From assembly GCA_949358305.1 (NCBI GenBank), contig OX442314.1:28257118-28321117 (forward strand): a DNA stretch of 64,000 nucleotides, written 5' to 3'. A model generated the notes under the pieces. That model was given only the letters and a program-made list of their open reading frames with translations, was not told where the DNA came from and did not search any database. Positions 54,355 to 64,000 of the stretch are shown piece after piece (the stretch's first letter is position 1; the number at the start of each line of letters is the position of its first letter). This stretch comes from Strigamia acuminata (lineage: Eukaryota; Arthropoda; Chilopoda; Geophilomorpha; Linotaeniidae). Both the position numbers and the translations under genes were made by a program.

Positions 54355-55944
54355 TGTGACGATTACCTTCTGGAGATAGCAATTGCTAAACTAAAGTGTG
54401 AACTATCTGTGTGAAAATGTAAAATATGCAAACCTGATGTTTTCTCAAAACATATAACATTTATTCCGGTTTGAACCTTATATAAATACTATGCCTACAA
54501 GTGGCTAAAATGACGAGAAGTTAAACTATACAGTTGTTTGGCAAAAGCCCTGAAATAATATCATTTGAAGGCTTCAGTCATGCAATAAGAATTTGTAACG
54601 GTCTTATTGCTGTGACGTAAAAGATGTCATCTATGAATGGCTTTGGCTTCTAAATGGTCCGGGGTTTGGTTCTAAAAGGCGTGTAAATGGTTAGGCTGGG
54701 TGGGTTATATCCGAGAGGTGCGGTTGACTTTTCTGTATCGTCACACACATCGCATCGCAGATAATTGTTGTAATCAATAATTACCGCGAGATGTAACAAT
54801 GTGAGAATAAATATTCATATTAATTCTATAGAATTAATCATGATATTTTAGAGTCACAAACTTAACTAAAACTATGAAAATAAGTAAAATATATTAAAAT
54901 AGCGCCGAGCTATTTTTTGCCCCGAGTGCAATCAACATCTAAGTTAGACTTAAATGTTCCGTCAAACCAATAACGAATTGAATCGAAATATCTCGCAGGA
55001 AAGGTTATCCATCGCCGGGAAATTACTCCACTCGGTCCTGGCTGGCGGGAGAGTAACCGGGAAATTACTCCGCGTCGATTACTCTGATAATGCGTCTGTG
55101 AAATATAAATACTCCACTCTAGATTCTACATTACCAATGCGTCTGTGAATTTTACTCCACTCTAGATTCTGCACTCTACAACGGAATGTTGGCATGAAGC
55201 TGGAGGGAGTGCGTCTGTGGGTTGTACCCCACTCTAGATACTACACTTAAATGTGTCTGTGAATTACTCACTCTAGTTACAACATTTCTACAACGGAATG
55301 TTGGCATGAAGAGGCGGGCAGTGTGTCTGTGAGTCTTCTACCCACTCTAGATACTTACACTAAATACAAAGTATTTCTACAACGGATTGTCGGAACGCAG
55401 AGAAGTATAATATGTGCTCAAGTAATATCAGTATCAAACAAAAACAGAACAAGAGCGAGCTATATCCGTTTTGCAGGGGGATATATACTCGGTGAGGAGA
55501 ATAGCTGTTCAGTGATCCAATGGGATCACTGGGCAGTCAAATCCATCCAATCCTAGGTCATAGGAAGTGGATACTCAGGACATAGTCTTCTACTAGGTCC
55601 AAAACAGGAACTGGATACGCAGGACACATTTTGGATTAAGTCCCTTTGACTATAATCCAAAAGGAGTCCAACTCACAGTGGGTGATGGGGGGTGACTTCA
55701 CCAGGTGTAGAGTTTGCACATAATTCAATAGAATTATGTGACAAATAAATCAACTAGCATTTGAACATCCAAAAGTATTTAAAAGTGTCTAAAGTTGCAG
55801 TGGAATAAAATATAAATAGTAATTTATATTTTATTCACTCAAAAATTGTCGAAATTTGAATTTACCGCTAAAACGCATCAGCGCCATCTATTGGTGAAGT
55901 AATCGTCCTATACTAACAAAGTGCATGACAGTGTAACCGTCACA
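54355..55944 (-). repeat. 5' LTR of Gypsy B
   Basis: 1590 bp at a constant offset of 12,400 from the other LTR, with no difference seen by eye. On minus it is the promoter-bearing copy. Confidence 0.95.
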
Positions 55945-58521
55945 AACTGCTTGAGATAGCTCCATTCACAATACTCATTACGAGTTTGCTTGATTTTCTG
56001 CGCTGTTCATATTTAAAATTAAAATTATTTTTGAACTTTGAAATTATGTTTATCAAATTTTATGATGTAATTTTACCTGCGGAATCGTTTCTGGGTGTTA
56101 GTCTTGTATAGTCTTGAATTTTGACCTCTCATTTCTTTGTTTTCAGCCGTGTTTAGAGACCAATCGTTCAAGCTTTCAAACCAAGGCAACCATTGCTTTT
56201 TCGATGACGTCACTTCTGCAAAGAGTTATAATATAAATATTTATTGATTATAAGAATTCCAATGTTTAAGAAAATTAATTAATTAATTCTAAATATATTT
56301 ATGACAATCTTTGCTCTCTACCGTGTATAATTCAAAATTTTATCATTTAACTTGAGAAATAACGAAATATCAGCTCTGTGATTGGCTGATTTTTTTATTT
56401 GACTAACAAGTAAGCGACTGGAACAACCTTCATTTTTAAGGTTTCTGGAAGTGCTGAATTGTAATTTAAATATATTCATAGTGTTTTAGAAGTGATTATG
56501 ACCTGAAATCTCTATTTTTTTAATGACTATTCTCGCAGCCGGATTTATAACGGCTGTCTCGATGCTTGCGCGGATACAGCCTACTCGTAAATTCGTGTGG
56601 TAGCAAGATTGCTAGAGAAGTATCAAATATACTTACACAACTGTATCGTCTATCGCTCCAATTTGGTTCAAAGTTGGCCTGATGGTTGAAGTTTTGCTGT
56701 GTTCTGTTGTATAGTTTGGTAAGTTCTCTCCAAAGGTGGGAAATTCCCAAGGTTTATACAGTGGGGCCACGTGACTTCTCAGGGTGCCCACCTGCCCTTC
56801 AGGAGTTCAATTTTAATTTTATAAAATTTAATTTAACATTCAATTTTAATTTGGTACAATTTAATTTAACATTCAATTTTAAGATGATACAATTTAATTT
56901 AACATTCAATTTTAAGATGATAAAGTTTAATTTAATATTCAATTTATTAATTTGATAAAATTCAATTTAATATTTAATTTTAATTTGATAAAATTTAATT
57001 TAATATTTAATTTTAATTTGATAAAATTTAATTTAATATTTAATTTTAATTTGATAAAATTTAATTTAATATTCAATTTTAATTCTAGGCTACAATGTTT
57101 AAATTTGGTCTCATTATTACATCAATGCAAATTATTGCCTGAGAGTAGTAAAGCTTAAGTAATGTGAGGAATACATAGCACAACGCACATGTACAAGTAC
57201 AATTCTGGTCATAAAAAGGGGGGGAGGAAAGTCAGCAATAATTATATGTTTGCAATTAAAAATATGTATATTTTTAGAGCCTTTAGGCACTGTATCACTA
57301 ATATGTAAGAACGCAGCTTAATATCTTATGTGTGGTCGTGAATATGACTCGATCCGGAAATTGAAATTGGAAAAATGTGATTGCAAATTTCAGTGGTGCT
57401 GCTACGTTACAATGGAAAAAAGAATGGCTTTAAGAATTGTAAATGTTCCAAAAATGTATGTGTAAATGTAAGCTTTACAGTTTTTGTAAAGTTATTGTAA
57501 AATTGAATTGAAATTCGAAAATTAACATGGTATTTACAGGCTTTGTATTAATGAAAGAGTAAATAAATTCAATAAGTAGTTTATGATTAGCATAAATGTA
57601 ATGTGACTCTAAAAAAACATTCAGCAAGTCTAAATTGATGAAGGAAACAACGTTTTTGAGTTAATTAACAGAAGAAGTAAAATCTATCAAACGATGAAGA
57701 AATATACAAGTGAGTAATTATGTGTTTAAGATCATTCAATAAGGAATTACAAAGAGCATTCAAATTGGTTAGGCAAATACCTGAAGTTTGCTTTAATGAA
57801 AAAAGGTAAGTGAAAGGACTGACATAAGCCCCTTGCTTAAAGTTAATCAAAATAAATGGACTACTTGAGTAAAATACGTCGTAAATTACGTCATGTGCGA
57901 AATACATGGTCAAGCAGATTTTTCTAAACTAATTTAAACGCACCTACTTAAGTTTTAAATGATTAGACAGGCATTAAAATTCTAACTATTTCCCTACATT
58001 ATATTAAAGAGTTAAAACTATTCTAGTTTTTCTAGAGGCAATACAAAGAAGTGTTAAACTGTTGGGGTGCTTGAGGCTTACGGAGGTGCCAATGTACCTG
58101 GCTAAAGTTGGTTAATTGGGGATTAAAATTTGATGACCCGGACTTCCACTCGAAACAATGGACATGGGGGTATGACGACTATTTCTGGGTATTGAAGGAA
58201 CCAATCACGTTGCGGAATACATGGTCAAGCAGATTTTTCTAAACTAATTTGAACGCACCTACTTAAGTTTTAAATGATTAGACAGGCATTAAAATTCTAA
58301 CTATTTCTCTAAATATTAAACTATTCTAGTTTTTCTAGAGGCAATACAGAGAAGTGTTAAACACCAAAAACAAGGGTGTTGTACAATAAAACTGTAGCTA
58401 TTTTAACGTACAGATTGTTTCAGTCACTGAAACTAGATAAACACTGTGCAAGTTCAGAAATTGATAATTAATTATTGAAAACCTGCATTTTAGGTAACTT
58501 CCGATTTGATGCTCTGAATTA
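55945..58521. other. Intergenic DNA between Gypsy B and gene 3
   Basis: No gene. It holds the minisatellite at 56805-57090 and, from about 57540, sequence homologous to the 3' flank of gene 2. A segment of about 150 bp occurs twice (57899-58059 and 58213-58363: AAGCAGATTTTTCTAAACTA ... AGAGGCAATACA), separated by a unique ~155-bp block. Confidence 0.6.
56805..57090. repeat. 33-bp AT-rich minisatellite, about 8-9 units
   Basis: The unit is built on AATTTAATTTAATATTTAAT followed by TTTAATTTGATAA. Later units are nearly identical; earlier ones diverge. Since 33 is a multiple of three, the array stays open on plus and yields meaningless FNLIFNFNLIK repeats. Confidence 0.9.
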
Positions 58522-61500
58522 TTAGCATCTGGCTTTTTTAACTCGAGAATATGATGAGAGGTGTTCTTTTAGATTTATTCCGAGTACCATAAACAGATTT
58601 ACTATCTTTTGCAAGAATTCTGGAATTGCAAGAATTGAAAGGCCGAGCATTAGTGCAAAAGAATTTCCAACATCGCAACACAATGCAACTGCAGTGTAGG
58701 ATAATATTTGTGTTATCTGTTCAATTATGTTATTCAGTGGACTTATAGCAAGAACATTGAGTAGATATGCTTTTGGATGTTGAAAGTGAATGTAAGTGTC
58801 AAATATTTGTTCTTCACAAGGTGGATGACATCCACAGTCTTTTGTTACGTCAACTTTTAAGGAATTCTTCATGAATAGTCGTAATGAAGAAATTGCTTCT
58901 TCAGCATTTGCACAGGAATTATTTGTTACATTATCCAAAAATGGTAGCCTAAAATAATAAAGACTTATTATAACACGGTGCAGTAACTCATGGTGTCATC
59001 CCCTTCAACTTTCCCCATGGACCTCCTCCGAGTTCTCTTGTACCAACCTAAACAGACTCTTTAGTTAGGTTTGTAAATTTAGATTCTAAATTTACAAATG
59101 ACTAAAAAAAAGGACAATAGAATTTGAGATAGACACACGACAATCTTATTTTGCATTCTGATTGAATGGTGTACACTCCAGGTCAAATTTTTTTGACCAC
59201 CTGATATTTTATAGAAGGACCAGTCTGATGGCAAAATTATTTTTGTATTTGAAATCTACATGTAAGATAACCCTAAATTCTATAAAAATAGAAATAATAA
59301 TGAGTCGATATTAACAATGAGAAGAAAATTTTGATTTTTTTCAAATTTTCCAAGTCAAATCTTTTTGACCAATCAAAATTTCTGCTAAAATTTTGCTCAT
59401 ATTCAAATTATATGTGATGCCTAATTTCCGTATCATCATATTACAGCCATTTTTGCTAGATAAACATGTATTCTATGACTATTATCACTAAAGTAAGAGA
59501 ATTAGTGGCAACTGGCAAAAGTTATCACAAACTCGCACAAGATATGAGTATTCCATACACTACTGTGCGGTACATGTGTTCAAACGCATATAACAGACGT
59601 AAAAAGAAGTGTGGACCCAAAAAAAAATTGAATTGCCATGATAAACTGAGATTAAAGCGAGAGTTGCGCCAACTGCAGGCTGCGAAGAAAAGAGTAACCG
59701 CACCAAAACTCAAGAAAACATTAGAATTACCAGTCCGTGTGAGAACACTTCATCGGGAACTTAAAGCCCAAGGCTTTTGCTACACTATTGTGCAGAAAAA
59801 ATTACCTCTAAGTGATAAACATAAACTCAAACGTTTGGAAATCGTTAAGGCCTGGATTCACAGGAATCATCCATGGACCTCAGCTATCTTTACTGATGAG
59901 AAACGCTTCCCATTCGATGGGCCAGACAATTTTGGGTCTTATATAGATGGCAATTCATCAATCCCACTAAGAAAAAAGCGACAACAAGGTGGTGGCTCGA
60001 TAATGGTGTGGGGCATGATGCAGCCAAATGGTATTCTTTATTTGGATCGACTACATGGACGTGTGAATTCACTTCAATACATTCAACTACTTGCTACATC
60101 AGTTCTACCCTTTCTCCTGACTCAATTTGGAAAGGAACTATTTTGGTTTCAGCAGGACAATTGTCCCATTCACACCTCAAAAGCAACAATGAAATGGTTC
60201 GGACAGAAGAAAGTTCCTGTTTTAGAGTGGCCTGCCTGCAGTCCGGATCTGAATCCGATGGAAAATGTGTGGCATTTGCTCAGCAACATTGTTTACGATG
60301 GACAGCAGTTCAATAACACTGATAACTTATGGAATTCTATCCTTGATGCCAGTGAAAAGCTGCAGATTGAGAAAACTGATGTTCTGCTTAATTTGTACAG
60401 CACTTTCCCACACAGACTCACCGAAGTGCTTGTGAACAAAGGCGGTGAGACGAAACACTAGTGTGTATCATCAAAATCAGTTTGTATGCAACAAGATTGC
60501 CATTTTTCTAAGATGGTCAAAAAGATTTGGCTTGGAAAATTTGAAAAAAAATCAAAATTTCCTTCTCATTGTTAATATCGACTCATTATAATTTCTATTT
60601 TTATATTGTTTAGGGTTATTTTACATGTAGATTTCAAATAAAAAATTAATTTTGCCATCAGACTGGTCCTTCTATAAAATATCAGGTGGTCAAAAAAATT
60701 TGACCTGGAGTGTAAGCCAGTGCAGTCCACACTCTCTGAACTCAGGGAAGGAATTTTTATTTTTAACTCTTAGTAGAACTCCTGGATGCAATTATACAGT
60801 ATTACAATGTATTTTGAAATGCATTAAGTTTTACAATACACTTGATTGGCAATGCGTTTTCTAATACATTTTTGCATGCTATTTGTTACAAATAACAATA
60901 CATTTTTGAAAATGTATTTTTAACTATTCACATTTCAGCTAAGACTAAATTAACGTTATGCCAATTCTGCAATATTCTCGTCTGGTTTTTTGCATAAAGC
61001 TCCACAAGTCCTGGATTTTGAGGGCCCAGCCGGCAACATGCTCAAATTCAATTGTGTGAAAAATTATGACTCACTTGCATCGAACAGAATTATAAATATT
61101 TTTTTCATAACATTCATCCTGGCATCGTTTGTATTTGTCAGGGTCAAGACAAGGTTGTGCTCGTAAGTTTAATCGAACTGTCTAAAATAGAGCCAATGTT
61201 TCAACAGTTTATACAGTATGTAATAATCTGATTATTACTTTAAGCATTTTAAATGTAATAATGATGAAAGTGTTATCGACAACACTTCTTCTACTTCTGA
61301 GAATTGATGGTATTTGAGCATCATTTTGTTGAAAGTATATCTATGAAAAAAAATACGATTTACCGCAATTTCTACATTTATACTCATAAGTAAAAATATG
61401 AGCAGTTCCTGTGTGCTATTTAAACCCGTGAAACAACCATCCATGTTCATTTACCATAACATGACTTTCCTTAAAACTAACATTACCGTTGTTATGTTGT

Positions 61501-63888
61501 GTTTACCAAATACTCAAAGTGGTGAAAAAAATTTGAAAACTATTTGAATAATGAGTTAGTTGCCACTATTCTTGACAAAAGTGTTAATTGAAACGTGATA
61601 GGTGCATTAATTGACGTGTACACGAATTATACATTACTTCATACTCATGCTGATTACATATTTTATCCCGCAATGGTAGCAGCCTAAAAAATATTACTGA
61701 GGCAACTCCCGTAAATTTCATTGGAGCTGTAACATGATAATGCTCATATTAATATTGTAAGTAAAATTTATATAAAATGACAATTTATGTACCGATGTCA
61801 GATTGAAAGCACTTTCCAGTTGGCATAGCTATTTTACTCCACGTTACATTAGTTCTTACTCCAGCAGCCTGCGAAAACATTTATGATCAACTTTCAGTTA
61901 AATTACACACGTTTGTAGATTAAACAATTCTATTTATTATAAAGTGCAACCTGATTTTGAAACCTTCTCTAAAAATTAATTCTGTTTTGAATAGAAACTG
62001 TAACCCACGGTAACCCACTAAGAAAATAACATCCCAGAACAACAGAATTTTCTATTCTACATTCTGCCTAGCACATCCACTTCATTAGTATAAATTTTAT
62101 TTGGTTTATAAACCTTTCGTGATTTGATGATACGTTATGTGTATCATGATTTGCCCACACCTGCGTAGCATTGCGATTTTGAAGCACGTTTCCGCAATGT
62201 TATTCAGATGTGAACCCATCTTTAGCGGAATACTTACCAAAGTAGCAGCGTTCATTGCTATTTTATCCATCACAGGCGTTTGGAATCGCCACACATCTTC
62301 TATTGACGGTTTTTTGTTGTTGATAGTCATGTTCATTAATTTGATAAAATGAATCTCGCATTCATTCTTGCCAATTTCTTTAGCATATTCCCTCCTTTTC
62401 TTAGTCATTACGGATCCATCCATACATGCAATTAAATTGGGTAAATACAATGTGTGATTTTCTTGAATAATTACCACATATCTTGTCGGCTCACTTATAT
62501 ATAATGTGATTCTTTCTTTGCTCACATAAACTGCCAATATTGCAGAAGTAAATATAAGAATTAAATTCAATGTAGATTGCAGTAGAAGTTTTTTTTGTGG
62601 CCGCTGCACCACACCTTGAGAAACATCTTTCTTTTTGTCGATGACCAAATGCATTTGCTTAATAGTTTTCTTTTTTATGCTCGCTTTAAGTTGGGCAGGT
62701 CTGATGTATTTAGACAAAATGAGAAGAAACATTTGTGCAATTTCAATTAAAGACAGAAGAGAAAATCCCAAAGAGAATCCCAAATTGCCTCCAAAATCGA
62801 TCAATAAGTTCGGAATGGTGTAAATGTAGGTTTCTGTCATTCTGACAAACAATTCTTCCAATACTTTAAGATTGAGACTTATTAAATCTTTGCCATTTGG
62901 TTCATCTTGAAAATCTAATTTAAAACATAATAATTTTGAGAATTATTCATAAACATAGAAGATATTATAGTTTAACTTGTATCAGAATAGAGTATAAACA
63001 AATAAACACTCTGTTCACAAGGTCTCAAGCAACCACATTCATACGATGGCAGTGTAGTCGTTTCATGGATAAATGCTTCCTCATACATTTCAGCCACAAT
63101 TGATTTGTTTGACTCTAAACTGCAATCCATCAAAGTTTTGTTGGACATAAAAGGCAACCTGGTAAAATAAAAATCTATGAGTTTATCAATATTTAGATGT
63201 TGCATGCAATTAGACCTGCATCGTTGAGGAATTTTTTTCCTCACACAATCTTCATAGCATTGGGTTTCCTTTTTCTTATCCGGTTCACAATAGGGATGTC
63301 TCGAAGCTAAAAATTGATACTACCAAAAAACAAATGCAGAATTACTATTGTAGGTGATCCATCAGAATAAACAAGATTGAAAAGCTGATATCTGATGTAC
63401 TCAAACTTGTACACTTTTGTGATGCACTATAAATTTCACAATATCTACAAATACAACAGCTTACACTTCGAATAAAAAATTGAATTTCAGATTCAATTCC
63501 TGACATCACCATGAAAGTGTATTGGTAAGACATGACGCTAACTATCGTTGTCGCCTAATATTCAATTGTGTAAAAATAAAAGTATAAGTTACAAACTCCA
63601 ATAAAATAGTAAAAGATGAGATTCTTACCGTAATCTGTGGCTTGACACAGTTGGTTCTATTCGTTTTAAGGAGCATGTGTGATTTCATATTTAGTGCTAA
63701 TTTTTTATCTATAAATTTAGCCAAAAATATTAAAACCTCAAAATTATTTTATTTTGTTTTTATTTCTAACCAGAAGTTAAGACCAAAGATCGTCCACTGA
63801 CATCATTTCGATAGCTTAGTGAAATTTCTGTGTTATCCTTTCTAGAAATTCCTTCTTTAATTGTTGTTTCATGCAATACAGTTTTGCC
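58522..63888 (-). CDS. Double-unit DEG/ENaC channel, gene 3 (exons 2-12; exon 1 off-window)
   Basis: Exons: 63888-63771, 63708-63629, 63554-63465, 63319-63216, 63158-62977, 62914-62238, 61868-61793, 61726-61638, 61340-61239, 61181-61075, 58948-58522. Every exon has the same length as in gene 2, and all join in frame with GT-AG borders. Unit A keeps ECGCLRPCEQ and FGGNLGFSLGFSLLS; unit B keeps DCGCHPPCEEQ and GNSFALMLGLSILA. The C-terminus is VKKARC. It is closer to gene 2 than to gene 1 in indels and tail. Exon 4 begins GCG where genes 1 and 2 have ATG, so that ATG is internal. The intron between exons 11 and 12 holds a complete Tc1 element. Exon 1 should lie just beyond 64000. Confidence 0.85.
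59174..60712 (+). mobile_element. Complete Tc1-type transposon with about 198-bp TIRs
   Basis: TIRs 59174-59371 and 60514-60712 begin CACTCCAGGTCAAATTTTTT and match closely over about 198 bp. TA flanks (59172-59173, 60713-60714). Gene 2 shows the unoccupied site at about 20315-20335 (AATGGTGTAAGCCAGTGCAG), which confirms the borders and dates the insertion after the gene duplication. Confidence 0.95.
59466..60461 (+). CDS. Tc1 transposase, intact (DD34E)
   Basis: 331 aa. Paired helix-turn-helix domains: YHKLAQDMSIPYTTVRYM at about 20-37 and a second at about 78-104. The catalytic triad is Asp144 (FTDEKRF), Asp231 (QQDNCPIH) and Glu266 (DLNPMENVW); 34 residues separate the last two, the Tc1 spacing. 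There are no stops or frameshifts, so it may be active. It binds the TIRs and cuts and pastes the element at TA. It is transcribed opposite to the host gene. Confidence 0.95.
   Translation: MYSMTIITKVRELVATGKSYHKLAQDMSIPYTTVRYMCSNAYNRRKKKCGPKKKLNCHDKLRLKRELRQLQAAKKRVTAPKLKKTLELPVRVRTLHRELKAQGFCYTIVQKKLPLSDKHKLKRLEIVKAWIHRNHPWTSAIFTDEKRFPFDGPDNFGSYIDGNSSIPLRKKRQQGGGSIMVWGMMQPNGILYLDRLHGRVNSLQYIQLLATSVLPFLLTQFGKELFWFQQDNCPIHTSKATMKWFGQKKVPVLEWPACSPDLNPMENVWHLLSNIVYDGQQFNNTDNLWNSILDASEKLQIEKTDVLLNLYSTFPHRLTEVLVNKGGETKH
62096..62237 (-). other. Candidate alternative 3' end of gene 3 in intron 7
   Basis: The frame stays open for 43 codons past the exon 7 donor to a stop at 62106, then AATAAA at 62096-62101. 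It has the same length and layout as gene 2, with about ten substitutions in 132 nt and no indels. Gene 1 stops after four codons instead. Confidence 0.4.
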
Positions 63889-64000
63889 CTGAAAAGTTGT
63901 ACAATTACAGATGTAATTCAGCAGATTACTTATTGTGACCCCAAATGTCCTTTTTTTGGAATATGTTGAGAATAAGAAATTAAAGATTTAATTTGTTTGA
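63889..64000. other. Start of gene 3 intron 1 (window edge)
   Basis: Acceptor-side intron sequence resembling gene 2 (GATGTAATTCAGCAGATTAC). Nothing else visible before the edge. Confidence 0.6.

Larger units (their letters stand above)
41955..55944 (-). mobile_element. Full-length young Gypsy element B (13,990 bp)
   Basis: Two 1590-bp LTRs, a 4-bp AACT target duplication (41951-41954, 55945-55948), a primer-binding site, a polypurine tract (AAGGGGGACT at the left LTR), intact gag and pol and a third ORF downstream of pol, all on minus. The LTRs look identical by eye, so the insertion is recent. It lies between genes 2 and 3. Confidence 0.95.

Noticed and set aside
56686-57158. Repetitive protein of FNLIFNFNLIK units
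   Set aside because: It is the 33-bp AT minisatellite read in an open frame; unit length divisible by three keeps it open by chance.

Overview
The window is eukaryotic nuclear DNA: AT-rich, with short GT-AG introns and dense animal-type transposons (BEL/Pao, Gypsy, Tc1/mariner, hAT-like, MULE, non-LTR). A tandem array of DEG/ENaC (amiloride-sensitive, pickpocket-like) channel genes fits an arthropod. I cannot name the species from sequence alone.

The host content is three tandem paralogues of one gene, all on the minus strand: gene 1 (4311-15397), gene 2 (19275-40225) and gene 3 (58522 to beyond the right edge). I resolved 12 exons for genes 1 and 2 and exons 2-12 for gene 3. All exons join in frame with consensus splice sites and no stops. 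Each protein (836 aa, 848 aa, partial) holds two complete DEG/ENaC units in one chain: TM1a, cysteine-rich ectodomain, TM2a, a short Lys-rich linker, TM1b, ectodomain, TM2b. The fusion lies inside one 677-nt exon carrying both TM2a and TM1b. The two halves share the same order of intron phases, so the gene arose by duplication and fusion of an ancestral single-unit channel gene. DEG/ENaC channels of known structure are trimers of two-TM subunits, so a natural two-unit chain is the most interesting item here.

Region by region: 1-4.2 kb, 3' end of a BEL/Pao element; 4.3-15.4 kb, gene 1, whose intron 1 holds a decayed Gypsy element that itself contains a hAT-like element and a foldback element; 15.4-19.3 kb, intergenic DNA with a 5'-truncated non-LTR element; 19.3-40.2 kb, gene 2, whose intron 7 has grown to 15.5 kb through a truncated Gypsy, a 1.8-kb palindrome carrying tRNA-Ser-like sequences, MULE fragments and an 8.9-kb non-autonomous LTR element with apparently identical LTRs; 40.2-58.5 kb, intergenic DNA with a Tc1 relic, a 13,990-bp young Gypsy element (gag, pol and an unrecognised third ORF) and a 33-bp minisatellite; 58.5-64 kb, gene 3, with an intact Tc1 element in an intron.

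The paralogues serve as empty-site controls for one another: the Tc1 and non-LTR insertions are each absent from the matching place in another copy, so those insertions followed the gene duplication. I found no functional tRNA, no rRNA and no CRISPR array.
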